Part shown: in pieces, positions 19,458 through 28,120 of the stretch
How positions within the stretch are numbered: position 1 is the first letter of the stretch
How the letters are laid out: each line of letters begins with the position of its first letter
Assembly (NCBI RefSeq): GCF_009711125.1
Contig: NZ_WMIB01000005.1
Coordinates: forward strand, 124,001 to 188,000
Direction of reading: 5' to 3'
DNA: 64,000 bases
From: Metabacillus mangrovi
GTDB lineage: Bacteria > Bacillota > Bacilli > Bacillales > Bacillaceae
The notes under the pieces: model-generated
What the model was told of the DNA's origin: nothing
What the model saw: only the letters and a program-made list of their open reading frames with translations
The model's database searches: none
Translations under genes and position numbers: made by a program

Positions 19458-20624
19458 ATGATTGAATTTAAAGGCGTTACGAAGCAGTATAAAGACGGAT
19501 TTAAGGCGCTGAAAAACATTAACCTCACCCTTGAGGCCGGAAAAATCCATGTTATCATCGGGCCGAGCGGCTGCGGGAAATCGACCACAATGAAACTGAT
19601 CAACAGGCTGATCACCCCGTCAGAAGGCACCGTATACATAAATAATGAGGACATCTCCAAACAAAACCCCGTCCAGCTCCGCAGAAAGATCGGTTATGTG
19701 ATTCAAAGCATCGGCCTTTTTCCGCATATGAGCATCGCGGACAACGTAGCTGTTGTCCCGAGATTACTAAAATGGGAGGAAGAGCGGACGCAGAAAAAAG
19801 TCGATGAGCTGCTGTCAGTTGTCCATCTGGATCCAGGAACCTACCGGAACAGGAAGCCGTCTGAGTTAAGCGGAGGGCAGCAGCAGCGGATCGGTGTCAT
19901 ACGGGCGCTAGCAGCGGAGCCTGACATTATCCTGATGGACGAACCGTTCAGTGCGCTTGACCCAATCAGCCGGGAAAAGCTGCAAAACGAACTGATCAGC
20001 CTGCAGGAAGAGATGCAGAAAACGATTATTTTCGTGACCCACGATATGGATGAGGCCATAAAAATTGCTGACAATATTGTGCTGATGAAGGATGGAGAGG
20101 TGATACAGTCCGGTCCGCCTGAATCGATCCTCCGCCATCCGGCCAATGAGTTCATTAAAGAATTTATCGGGAAAAAGCGCTTAAAAGAGCATCAGGCAGA
20201 CACTCTTGGAGGCCTTGATATGGAGGAGATCCCTTCTGTTCGTGAAGTGATGGTTGAAAACCCGGCTTATGCCTATCCGGAAAGGGGTCTTGCCGCAGCA
20301 CTGCGGTTGATGGAACAGCGGAAAGTGGATTCCTTGATCGTTGTCACCCAGCAAAGAGAGCTCCTCGGATATGCAACAGTCCTGAACGTTCTCAGCCAAT
20401 ACCGCGATGAAACAAAAACACTTCAGGATGTCATGCACCCCTTCATTCATACCGTCAGCCCGGATAGTCCGTTCACGGCTGCCCTTGATCTGATGAGCCA
20501 GCACAACCTGCCATATGTCGCAGTTGTGGACGCAGACCGCAAATTTTCGGGAGTGGTGACAAGAGGAAGCATGGTCCGCCTGATGGCAGATGTCTTTCCA
20601 TTTGAAAATGAGGTGGCAAAATGA
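19458..20624 (+). CDS. opuCA: Osmoprotectant ABC transporter ATP-binding protein (OpuC type)
   Basis: A 388-residue ABC ATPase of the glycine betaine/carnitine/choline family. Walker A GPSGCGKS begins at residue 35, the signature LSGGQQQR lies near 137 and Walker B IILMDEP near 156. Two CBS domains follow at about 255-310 and 315-375, a feature of OpuCA/OpuBA that senses ionic strength or nucleotides in related systems. The ATG follows TGGGAGGA. It is the first of four coupled genes. OpuB versus OpuC cannot be decided from sequence alone; I use opuC because the operon has the four-gene ABCD order. Confidence 0.9.
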   Translation: MIEFKGVTKQYKDGFKALKNINLTLEAGKIHVIIGPSGCGKSTTMKLINRLITPSEGTVYINNEDISKQNPVQLRRKIGYVIQSIGLFPHMSIADNVAVVPRLLKWEEERTQKKVDELLSVVHLDPGTYRNRKPSELSGGQQQRIGVIRALAAEPDIILMDEPFSALDPISREKLQNELISLQEEMQKTIIFVTHDMDEAIKIADNIVLMKDGEVIQSGPPESILRHPANEFIKEFIGKKRLKEHQADTLGGLDMEEIPSVREVMVENPAYAYPERGLAAALRLMEQRKVDSLIVVTQQRELLGYATVLNVLSQYRDETKTLQDVMHPFIHTVSPDSPFTAALDLMSQHNLPYVAVVDADRKFSGVVTRGSMVRLMADVFPFENEVAK

Positions 20625-21268
20625 ACGTCATTCAGGAGTACTTTGCCTTTATTGCGGGCAGATACCCCGATGTCCTCGCCCGCACCGGAGAACACCTGGC
20701 CATCGTCGCTCAAGCAATGATTTACGGATGCCTTACTGCGATTACCCTCGGGATTTTGCTGACAAGAATGAAAGAAGGGACGCTGAACCAGCTTATTTTC
20801 GGGATCGTCAATGTCTTCCAGACCATACCGACCGTGGCCCTGCTTGCGATGTTTATCCCCTTATTCGGGATCGGCACCGTTCCGGCGATTGTAGCGCTTT
20901 ACTTGTATTCCCTCCTGCCGCTGCTCCGCAATACGTATTCGGGCATCAAGGAAGTAGACAGCGGTGTAGTGGAAGCAGCGAAAGGAATGGGATACAGCTC
21001 CTTTCAGAGCCTTTGGAAAATTGAGCTTCCCCTTGCATTTCCCTATATCCTGTCCGGCATCCGGCTAACTGCCGTCTATATCGTGAGCTGGACAACGCTT
21101 GCGGCTTTAATCGGTGCAGGAGGACTCGGAGACATGATTGTTGCAGGGATGTCCAATAACGACAATTTCCTGATTTTTACCGGAACAGTCAGTGCAGTTG
21201 TGTTAGCTTTGCTGATCGATCTGATTCTTGGCTTTTTCAGCAAAAAACGAAGCCAGCTTGAAATATAA
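20621..21268 (+). CDS. opuCB: Osmoprotectant ABC transporter permease (OpuC type)
   Basis: A 215-residue binding-protein-dependent transport permease with about five or six membrane segments. The EAA-loop region (EAAKGMGYSSFQSLWKIELPLAFP) couples it to the ATPase. The ATG overlaps the opuCA stop by four bases. It forms the membrane channel together with the second permease encoded two genes downstream. Typical ligands for the family are glycine betaine, carnitine and choline; the actual range here is not shown by sequence. Confidence 0.9.
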   Translation: MNVIQEYFAFIAGRYPDVLARTGEHLAIVAQAMIYGCLTAITLGILLTRMKEGTLNQLIFGIVNVFQTIPTVALLAMFIPLFGIGTVPAIVALYLYSLLPLLRNTYSGIKEVDSGVVEAAKGMGYSSFQSLWKIELPLAFPYILSGIRLTAVYIVSWTTLAALIGAGGLGDMIVAGMSNNDNFLIFTGTVSAVVLALLIDLILGFFSKKRSQLEI

Positions 21269-21286
21269 AAGACAAAGGAGAATGTT

Positions 21287-22183
21287 ATGCCTCGGAAAAT
21301 AAAAGCACTGGCAGGTGCACTCGCAGTTATTTTGCTCACCGCGTCTCTTTCAGGCTGCGGTTCAAAGGATACGATCCGGATTGGCGCCGCAACGTATACA
21401 GAAATGAAAGTCATATCGGCCATCTATCAGGAGCTGATCGAGGACCGTACAGACATTGAAGTAAAGGTCATCCCTGATCTCCTTTCCAATCCGATGATCC
21501 TCAATTCGATGAAGCGCGGAGACTTGGATATGGCGTTAGGCTATTCAGGCGTTATTTTTAATAACTTTTTTCCCGTGAAAGAGACGAAGGACAGAGAAGA
21601 AGTGCTGAAGCAGGCAAAAGAAGGCTTCGATCAGCATTATGATCTGAAATGGCTTGACCCGCTCGGCTGGGAAAATACATATGCCCTCACGGTAAGGGAG
21701 GATGTCGCCAAGGAAAAAGGACTTGAAACGATATCTGACCTGGAACAGTATCAGCAGGAGATGAAGATCGGTGTGGAAGCGGCCTGGATGGAACGGCAGC
21801 TGGACGGATATCCGGGATTTACAGATGCTTACGGCTTCGGCTTTGAGCAAATCTACAAAATGGATATCAACCTCGTATACGAGGCCGTTGCGAACAGAAA
21901 GGTCGATGTCGTGGTCGCTTACTCCACAGACCCGAGACTGCTGCAGTATAACCTTAAGACACTCGAAGATGATAAAAACTTCTTCCCGCCGTATGATGCG
22001 TCGATGGTCGTACGGAATGAAATATTAAAAAAGCACCCCGAGATCGAAGACATTCTGAATGAACTGAAGGGAAAAATAAACGAAGAAACCATTACCAAAC
22101 TGAACTATGAAGTCGATATCAACAACCGCAATGAGCGCGAGGTCGCGCGAGAATACCTCCAGCAGCAGGGCTTGCTGGATTAG
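21287..22183 (+). CDS. opuCC: Osmoprotectant ABC transporter substrate-binding lipoprotein (OpuC type)
   Basis: A 298-residue lipoprotein with a signal peptide and lipobox LSGC, the lipidated cysteine being residue 24. The mature part is an OpuAC-type solute-binding domain with typical segments (IRIGAATYTEMKVISAIYQELIE near residue 30, MALGYSG, then WENTYALTVRED). It would capture the osmolyte at the outer face of the membrane for the opuCB/opuCD channel. AAAGGAG precedes the ATG. It sits between the two permease genes, as in other opuC operons. Confidence 0.9.
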   Translation: MPRKIKALAGALAVILLTASLSGCGSKDTIRIGAATYTEMKVISAIYQELIEDRTDIEVKVIPDLLSNPMILNSMKRGDLDMALGYSGVIFNNFFPVKETKDREEVLKQAKEGFDQHYDLKWLDPLGWENTYALTVREDVAKEKGLETISDLEQYQQEMKIGVEAAWMERQLDGYPGFTDAYGFGFEQIYKMDINLVYEAVANRKVDVVVAYSTDPRLLQYNLKTLEDDKNFFPPYDASMVVRNEILKKHPEIEDILNELKGKINEETITKLNYEVDINNRNEREVAREYLQQQGLLD

Positions 22184-22198
22184 GAGGGAACATCCTGT

Positions 22199-22843
22199 AT
22201 GGAATTTTTAAAAGAAATGGCCGAGTACAGTGCCAAAAACGCGGATCTGCTGCTCCTTTACACCGGCCAGCATCTTCTGATGGTGCTTATCGGAGTCGCT
22301 GCAGCGCTGATCATCGGAACACTGCTCGGCATTCTCTGCAGCCGGTACCCAAAGCTTGCACCGGTGATCATCTCCATCGCAAACATTGTACAGATCATTC
22401 CGAGCCTTGCACTGCTCGCCCTGCTCATGATTTATTTCGGACTTGGATTTTTCACCATTACAGCGGGACTGTTTTTCTATTCCCTGCTCCCGATCATCCG
22501 TCATACCTATGTCGGCCTTCAGCAGGTAGATCCCTCTCTTACTGAAGCGGGGCACGGCATCGGCATGACGTACATCCAGCTGCTGACAAAGGTTCAGCTC
22601 CCGGCAGCCATGCCGTTTATCCTTGCCGGACTGCGGATCGCAGCCGTCATCGCCATCGGAGTCGCCACACTCGCCCCGCTAGTCGGCGGAGACGGACTCG
22701 GCCGCGAAATCTTTTCAGGCATCAACTCCCGAAACTACGTGCGGATCTATGTAGGCGCCATCCCTGCCTGCATCGTCGCCATCCTGGCAGACATCATCCT
22801 CGGCCGGCTTGAACGGAGGGCAAAGATCCGGGCTGCAGGGTAA
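22199..22843 (+). CDS. opuCD: Osmoprotectant ABC transporter permease (OpuC type)
   Basis: A 214-residue permease related to the product of opuCB, with five or six hydrophobic segments and an EAA loop (TEAGHGIGMTYIQLLTKVQLP). The ATG follows TAGGAGGG at 22183-22190 and it is the last gene of the operon. No clear intrinsic terminator follows; the next 180 bp are GC-rich and then give way to a 20-bp-period repeat array. Confidence 0.9.
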   Translation: MEFLKEMAEYSAKNADLLLLYTGQHLLMVLIGVAAALIIGTLLGILCSRYPKLAPVIISIANIVQIIPSLALLALLMIYFGLGFFTITAGLFFYSLLPIIRHTYVGLQQVDPSLTEAGHGIGMTYIQLLTKVQLPAAMPFILAGLRIAAVIAIGVATLAPLVGGDGLGREIFSGINSRNYVRIYVGAIPACIVAILADIILGRLERRAKIRAAG

Positions 22844-23026
22844 AGCGCGCTGTGGTTGGAATCAGAGCTTCTGTTGACCGGGTGAACCGGGCTGTGGATG
22901 GCATCGGAACTTCGGCTGAACGGGTGAAAAGGAAACGAGGGATTGACTCTAACTCTGTAATTTGGGGGAGGAAGTGTATTGGATATTGCGGCGGATGGCA
23001 GAATGTTGACCGGTACGATGGTTTGA
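22844..23026. other. Gap downstream of opuCD without a gene
   Basis: Together with the array at 23027-23110 and the stretch to 23364 this is a gap of over 500 bp between convergent genes. A short direct repeat occurs here (GTTGACCGGGTGAACCGGGCTGTGG near 22872, with weaker related copies). No reading frame with a ribosome site was found. Confidence 0.5.
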
Positions 23027-23110
23027 CCGATATATTTTGATTTCGGCCGATATATCGAGATTTCGGCCGATATATAAAAATCGGGACCGATATCTTGTCA
23101 TTACGCCCGA
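23027..23110 (+). repeat. Phased intergenic array, core CCGATATAT, 20-bp period
   Basis: CCGA occurs at exactly 23027, 23047, 23067, 23087 and 23107. The first three units read CCGATATAT, the fourth CCGATATC and the fifth is degenerate (CCGAGC). The other 10-11 bases of each unit vary but tend to end in TTCGG. It lies between the 3' ends of opuCD and the convergent small gene at 23365. The same core, inverted and with the same 20-bp period, recurs at 34013-34120. Confidence 0.85.
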
Positions 23111-23364
23111 GCATCCTTCTGTTCTCGACCTTTACAGGTACTCTCCACCGGCATTTACATACCCGCCTGCCTGCTTTGGCTTAAAATTTCGCCTGATAAG
23201 CAGAAAAAGGCCGGTCACCATTGAGTTCGCTCGGTTTTGAGTTTAAATCTGCAGCGCTCAGTAGCATTAGCAGGACTTTCTGGAGTTAAAATAGGATGCA
23301 AGCTCGGGGCCGTCATGCTCCGGGCTTTTCTTTAGTTGTGTAAAAGAGCATTCCTAACCTTTGC

Positions 23365-23667
23365 TTACAAAGACCTATTATACGTTACAAGAAAAGGTGC
23401 CAACAAGGAACCACATGCAAAAATAAAAATGGCTATGCCAAGTGTCACAATCCTATTGCTGAAAGGAGACAGAAAATAACCGAAGGTAAGCATTGGAAGA
23501 ATAGTAAAGAACACAAAAATCAACCGGCTTAGTATTGTAATCCTATGTGCTGTACCACATTCGTTACATGTGATAGGTTCATAATTCTTCCAAAAGGATT
23601 TATAGACTTTACTCCAACTAAAATATGCATGGCATTTCCCGCATTTTTGCAAAACAATCACATCCAA
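23365..23667 (-). CDS. Small zinc-ribbon membrane protein (cxxc_20_cxxc type)
   Basis: A protein of about 100 residues with two CxxC pairs separated by about 20 residues (CGKC ... CNEC near residues 9-38), resembling the putative zinc-finger family TIGR04104. Two hydrophobic segments follow at about 45-68 and 72-95. The start is uncertain: the frame opens at a TTG (23667), a GTG lies at 23661, and neither has a good ribosome site. Function unknown. It has no counterpart at this place in B. subtilis and the surrounding DNA is AT-richer than its neighbours. Confidence 0.6.
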   Translation of the reverse strand: MDVIVLQKCGKCHAYFSWSKVYKSFWKNYEPITCNECGTAHRITILSRLIFVFFTILPMLTFGYFLSPFSNRIVTLGIAIFIFACGSLLAPFLVTYNRSL

Positions 23668-23845
23668 TCTTATAAACTGATTTTCCCAGACTGGTTTTAT
23701 TAGCCCGCATTCCTGGATGAATAATCTTTCCTCTTATTCACCAGCAAATCAATAAAATCCGAGCGGTGACAAAAATTTCAGTCTAAATCAAGGTGTTAAA
23801 ACGGCTTTAATTGTACGGCAATTCCTAATATCCCAACAAAAAGAT

Positions 23846-23880
23846 GCAGTCCAATACATTCTGATTGGACTGCTGGTTTT
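23846..23880 (+). terminator. Rightward terminator-like hairpin without an obvious gene
   Basis: GCAGTCCAAT-loop-ATTGGACTGC followed by TGGTTTTT. No rightward gene precedes it; the 180 bp upstream contain no frame I can support. It may be left over from a lost gene or serve a small RNA. Confidence 0.5.
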
Positions 23881-23926
23881 TGTGCCCGAAAACCGGACAG
23901 GTCACCATCTGTTGGCCACGCATTTC

Positions 23927-24466
23927 TTATTCATCTTCCGGGTTAATAATCCCCAGCAGGACATGATCTTCCCACTTTCCGTTAATCTTGACGTTCTTTC
24001 TGGCAAGGCCTTCTTTTTCAAAGCCGGCTTTCAGCAGAACGCGGATTGAGCCTTCGTTATGCGGCATTACGCCGGCTTCGATCCGGTGGAGCTTCAGCTC
24101 TTCGAATGCATACTTGGTGATCAGCCGGACCGCCTCTGTCGTGTACCCTTTTCCATTATGCTGCTCGTCCATAAAATAGCCGAGAAATCCGCTTTGGATT
24201 GACCCGCGGGCAACAAAGAACAGGTTGATGGTACCAATCAGCAGGCCTTGTTTTGTATAAATCCCGAATTGGTATTCCTCGTCGTTTTCTTTTCCGGCGA
24301 TTTGCTCGCGGATGATTTTTTCCTGGCCTTCCAGTGTATAAAAGGATTCAGGGCGTTCCATGGCAAAGCGCTGAAAAAAATCCCTGTTTTCCTCCTGCAG
24401 TCTTAATCTTTCCGGAGCATCCTCCAGTGTGAAAAAACGCAGGTTTATCGAGTTCCCTTCAATCAC
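23927..24466 (-). CDS. GNAT family N-acetyltransferase (RimJ/RimL type)
   Basis: A 179-residue acetyltransferase of the ribosomal-protein-acetylating type. The fold's acetyl-CoA site is visible around GKGYTTEAVRLITKYAF, followed by HRIEAGVMPHNEGSIRVLLKAGFEKEG and a VKINGKWEDHVLLG ending. I chose GTG 24466 because AAGGGGAG lies six bases upstream. An ATG at 24493 overlaps the upstream gene and lacks a ribosome site. It lies 13 bp after the Eis-like acetyltransferase gene, probably in one operon. The substrate is unknown. Confidence 0.8.
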   Translation of the reverse strand: MIEGNSINLRFFTLEDAPERLRLQEENRDFFQRFAMERPESFYTLEGQEKIIREQIAGKENDEEYQFGIYTKQGLLIGTINLFFVARGSIQSGFLGYFMDEQHNGKGYTTEAVRLITKYAFEELKLHRIEAGVMPHNEGSIRVLLKAGFEKEGLARKNVKINGKWEDHVLLGIINPEDE

Positions 24467-24479
24467 TCCGTATCTCCCC

Positions 24480-25646
24480 TTAAAAGAAATCATAGAAAAA
24501 TGGCGTATAGCCCGGCAGTGTTTTCTCCAGCTGTTCAAGCTCCTCGGCTTTACCCTCTGCAAGACCAAGCTGGGCAAGCTCCGCAGGGGTTTTGTAACCG
24601 AACAGGACTGCGGCAAGGGCGTTTATGGACAAATCAACCCCTTGCAGCTCCCCTTCCAATACTTCGGAATCCGTAAGCCGTTTCGCCTGGCCGGCTTCAT
24701 CGATGAAATAAGATCCGTTGTTCCAGGAAGCGTAGGGGTCCGTCACATGAATGAGCGCTTTGCTGCCTTGCCGGAAATCATATCCTTTCAGGAAGGCTTC
24801 CGCATCTACAATTCTCGCCATGAAATAAGGACGGCGCTCTGAATGAAGCCGCGGCTCAGGAAGGCAGAAAAAGAGCGGCTCTGCTTCATGCGTATCCATA
24901 ATGACTTCTGTCACCATGGAATCATGCTGGCAGATGAAGTTCCAAAGCCCGTGCCTTGCTTCCGTATCCAGAGCGATAAATTCATCTGCAAGCATTTTTT
25001 TATCCTTTAACTGATAAAGAAGGTAACCGGTCGCTTTGCCCGATTCATTGTAATATACGGCTGTCATCTCTTCATCGTAAATCGAGTCGAGCCACCAATC
25101 GCGGGTGCGGACGAGCATCCCCGTGTATTTCGCTGCAAACGCATTATAGATTTGTTCGATGTCTTCATTGTGGGTTTCTTTGCTGTAGCGCTTGATGGAA
25201 CCAGGCACGAGCTGCTGAATTTTCATCCCGCTCACCGGCACGGTTGTTTTCTGGCGGCTGCTGAACAGCTCCCAGCCGTACTTCCTGTAAAACGAAACAT
25301 TAAATGGATGAAGCATGGAGACCGTTACCTGTTCCCGCTTCATTTTTTCCAGGACAAATATAAGCATCTCCCTGACATGGCCTTTTCTCCGGTGCTCCGG
25401 ATAAGTGGCCACCCCTGCAAGTCCGCCCATCTGCAGCTCACGTCCGCCAAAATGGATGGCGAGCGGCAAATAATGAAGCTTTGCAGCGATCTCATCATTT
25501 TCAAGAATGCCAAAAAGCTCGTGGTGCTTCTCCATTGACTCCAGCCGTTCAGGAAGCTCCTGTTCAGAAACTTTATATATGAAGGCGTATTCGGACAGCT
25601 TCATCGATTCCTTAAACCGTTCTTTTCCAAACTGAATAACGTCCAT
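24480..25646 (-). CDS. Eis-like GNAT acetyltransferase with sterol-carrier-type C-terminal domain
   Basis: A 388-residue protein with the architecture of the Eis family. An N-terminal GNAT domain (GLAGVATYPEHRRKGHVREML near residues 74-94) is followed by a second GNAT-like fold, and the C-terminal 110 residues resemble the SCP2-type domain. Eis enzymes acetylate amines on aminoglycosides, peptides or polyamines, but the substrate cannot be told from sequence. AGGAGG precedes the ATG. It forms a two-gene unit with the smaller acetyltransferase. Confidence 0.78.
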   Translation of the reverse strand: MDVIQFGKERFKESMKLSEYAFIYKVSEQELPERLESMEKHHELFGILENDEIAAKLHYLPLAIHFGGRELQMGGLAGVATYPEHRRKGHVREMLIFVLEKMKREQVTVSMLHPFNVSFYRKYGWELFSSRQKTTVPVSGMKIQQLVPGSIKRYSKETHNEDIEQIYNAFAAKYTGMLVRTRDWWLDSIYDEEMTAVYYNESGKATGYLLYQLKDKKMLADEFIALDTEARHGLWNFICQHDSMVTEVIMDTHEAEPLFFCLPEPRLHSERRPYFMARIVDAEAFLKGYDFRQGSKALIHVTDPYASWNNGSYFIDEAGQAKRLTDSEVLEGELQGVDLSINALAAVLFGYKTPAELAQLGLAEGKAEELEQLEKTLPGYTPFFYDFF

Positions 25647-25728
25647 TATGTATGCCTCCTATGCCATTGGCTGTTTACTATCCAACAGATACTTTCTCTA
25701 TTCAACATAAAAACTCCTTTTTCTGCAA

Positions 25729-25757
25729 AAAAAGAGTGCACAGGGCACTCTTTTACT
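25729..25757 (-). terminator. Terminator of yhfN
   Basis: AAAAGAGTGC-ACAG-GGCACTCTTTT overlaps the yhfN stop codon. Read leftward it ends in a run of T. Confidence 0.85.
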
Positions 25758-27018
25758 CTTCCTCCGGCACCGTCCATCCGTCCATATACATGATCCGCTC
25801 AGCCATCGTCGGATGGGCGTAGCGGAACTGTTTGACGAGCTCGGGCGGATTCACCCGGCTCAGGCCGCTCTTTGCCAGTTCCTGAAATGTCCGGACAGCG
25901 GCTTCTTTATCCCCTGTCATTTCAATTGCGTACATATCAGCTGATTTTTCCTGCATTCTGGATACCGCGTTCGTAAGCGGACTTGAAGCGAAGCTGAGAA
26001 CCCCGATCAGCAGAAAGAACAGCGGAAGGGCTGCCAATTGCCCAGGAGAATCCAGCTGCAGCCGCTTTCCTCTAAAGCTGATGAGCCACTCCATCAGCTG
26101 TTTCACAAGGAACAGGCCGGCAAGCGAAAGCAGCAGGTAGCCTGCGATTCCGACATAAATGTGCTTCATGACATAGTGTCCCATCTCATGGGCCATGATG
26201 AACAAGATTTCATTTTCTTTTAATTTCTGCAGGGTTGTGTCCCACAGGACAATCCGTGAATTGGACCCGATGCCTGTTACGTAGGCATTCATGGAGCTGG
26301 TTTTTTCCGACATATTGACTTCATATACATGCTCGGCCGGAATATCAGCCCGCTCAGCGATCTGTAGGATTTTCGCCTCCAGTTCTTTATCCTTGAGAGG
26401 GTAAAAATCGTTATACAGCGGATCGAGTAGGACCGGCTGCAAGAACATTAAAAACAGTGAAAACGGAATCGATAAAATCCAGGCAGCTAGCCACCATCTT
26501 CTTTTGTATTTCCGGATGAGGAAAACGAGTACAGCCGCCAGAAGCGTCATGATGGCATACCCGATCCAGAAGTCGATCAGCTGATCTTTCATCCAGCTCG
26601 AAAAGGGCTGGGTGGAGATGTGATATTCTTTTGCCAAACCATATCCGATATAGTGAACCGGCAGGGATAGAGCCGCTGTGAGCAGTGAAACCCAGAACCA
26701 AAAAACCGCCACTCTCACGATAAAATAGCGTGCCGTTCCTTCCGCCCATTTCTGGAACTTCCCCGAGAGGCCTGTAATCAGGAGAACAAGGTAAATAAAC
26801 CACTCAAACGGAGCCGTTAAAAAAAACAGAAAATCCTTTTTCCTGGAATACTCCTCTGACAGTAAAAGCTCTCTTCCGGTCAAAAAGGTTTTCGGATCAG
26901 CAGGAGTTCCTTCCAGATACTGGGGAAGTGATCCATCTGAAGATAAGAACAAATACCAGTAAATAAAGAGACCGTACAAAAAATACCCGAGTACGGCCGC
27001 CGTCAGCCATCTTCGCAT
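25753..27018 (-). CDS. yhfN: M48 family membrane metalloprotease YhfN
   Basis: A 421-residue membrane protein of the Ste24/M48 family. The zinc motif HEMGH lies near residue 275 and a downstream glutamate in the SADMYAIEMTGD segment is the likely third ligand. About seven hydrophobic segments surround it. I chose ATG 27018 because AAGGGGTG lies nine bases upstream; the GTG at 27030 overlaps that site. B. subtilis YhfN has the same length and fold. Substrates are unknown; related proteases cut membrane proteins or peptides. Confidence 0.88.
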   Translation of the reverse strand: MRRWLTAAVLGYFLYGLFIYWYLFLSSDGSLPQYLEGTPADPKTFLTGRELLLSEEYSRKKDFLFFLTAPFEWFIYLVLLITGLSGKFQKWAEGTARYFIVRVAVFWFWVSLLTAALSLPVHYIGYGLAKEYHISTQPFSSWMKDQLIDFWIGYAIMTLLAAVLVFLIRKYKRRWWLAAWILSIPFSLFLMFLQPVLLDPLYNDFYPLKDKELEAKILQIAERADIPAEHVYEVNMSEKTSSMNAYVTGIGSNSRIVLWDTTLQKLKENEILFIMAHEMGHYVMKHIYVGIAGYLLLSLAGLFLVKQLMEWLISFRGKRLQLDSPGQLAALPLFFLLIGVLSFASSPLTNAVSRMQEKSADMYAIEMTGDKEAAVRTFQELAKSGLSRVNPPELVKQFRYAHPTMAERIMYMDGWTVPEEE

Positions 27019-27091
27019 AGCTGTGTTCACCCCTTATGAAACAAGCCCTGTTTGTATTAGTGTAAGACAAACGGGGCTCTAATAGAACCGT

Positions 27092-27400
27092 TCACCCGAA
27101 AATCGAGCTGTAGCCCATGACTGCTAAAATGGAGGCCAGAACGGTGAAGATCACATTCCAGCCCATATATGCAGCAGCAAATGCAGCCGCAGCCCCAGCC
27201 AGTCCGAAATAAAATCCGCCGGACGTCATAAAAATGGCCGGCACGATGAGCGCACCCAAAATGGCGTACGGAACGTTTTTCAGCATATTCTGAAGGAACG
27301 GAGGCAGGCTTGAACCTCTGAACGCGATGAACGGAACGACCCTGGGAATATAGGTCACAACCGCCATTCCGATAATAATGAGAACGATTTTTTCATCCAT
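27092..27400 (-). CDS. azlD: AzlD family branched-chain amino acid export subunit
   Basis: A 102-residue protein with four hydrophobic segments and the AzlD-typical YIPRVVPF and LKNVPYAILGALIVPA segments. With AzlC it forms a small exporter for branched-chain amino acids or their analogues. The start lies inside the last codons of azlC (eight-base overlap), so production of the two subunits is coupled. No clear terminator follows before yhfN. Confidence 0.88.
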   Translation of the reverse strand: MDEKIVLIIIGMAVVTYIPRVVPFIAFRGSSLPPFLQNMLKNVPYAILGALIVPAIFMTSGGFYFGLAGAAAAFAAAYMGWNVIFTVLASILAVMGYSSIFG

Positions 27401-28106
27401 GATTCCTGCTCTCCTTCCAGAGGAGCTCGACTCCCGCTGCTGAAATGACGGTGGCGATCACGATAGCCCAGCCTGCGGAAAAAAATCCGCTCACGATCAG
27501 AAGGGTATTTATGACTGCAGCACTTGCCGCGAGCACCATGACCTTCCGGTGCCCCTTAAGGGAAGGGACAAGCAGCCCGATAAACAGGGCATAAAGAGCG
27601 ATCGACATGCTTTCCTGAACCAGGACCGGCAGGAGATTCCCTGCCCAGTGGCCGATACCTGTAAAGATGACCCAGCTGGAAAAAGAGACAGCGATAAGCC
27701 CATACATATAGCCGGATGACAGCCTTCCCTCCTTTAAGGAAGCAACGGAAAAAGTCTCATCCGTAATCCCGAACGCATAAAGCGCTTTTTTCCAGGGCGC
27801 TTCCTCTTCCGCCCTCTCATTCAAGGAAGCAGCCATCAGGAAATGGCGGATATTCATGATGAAGGTGGTGAAAACAATCTCAAACGCTCCTGTCCCGGCA
27901 GCGATTAAAGTAAGAGAGATGTATTGAGCCGCTCCCGCGAATACGAGAAGGCTCATCATCACTGCTTCCCCAAGCACTAAGCCAGTGGACTTCGCAATTA
28001 AACCAAACGCAAGGGCCACCGGCATATACCCGACAGCAATCGAAACGCCTCCCTGCATCCCTTCCAAGAAGGAAGCCTTCTGTTCAAATTCTGCCGCTGA
28101 CTGCAA
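27393..28106 (-). CDS. azlC: AzlC family branched-chain amino acid export subunit
   Basis: A 237-residue AzlC-family membrane protein, starting LQSAAEFEQKASF and containing the family motif GVSIAVGYMPVALAFGLIAKS near the N-terminus, with about seven hydrophobic segments. I chose TTG 28106 because GGGAGGGG lies five bases upstream. An ATG at 28121 overlaps the stop of the XRE regulator and has no ribosome site, but it remains possible. It is translated with azlD and probably with the regulator upstream. Confidence 0.85.
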   Translation of the reverse strand: MQSAAEFEQKASFLEGMQGGVSIAVGYMPVALAFGLIAKSTGLVLGEAVMMSLLVFAGAAQYISLTLIAAGTGAFEIVFTTFIMNIRHFLMAASLNERAEEEAPWKKALYAFGITDETFSVASLKEGRLSSGYMYGLIAVSFSSWVIFTGIGHWAGNLLPVLVQESMSIALYALFIGLLVPSLKGHRKVMVLAASAAVINTLLIVSGFFSAGWAIVIATVISAAGVELLWKESRNHG

Positions 28107-28120
28107 CTCGTCCCCTCCCA

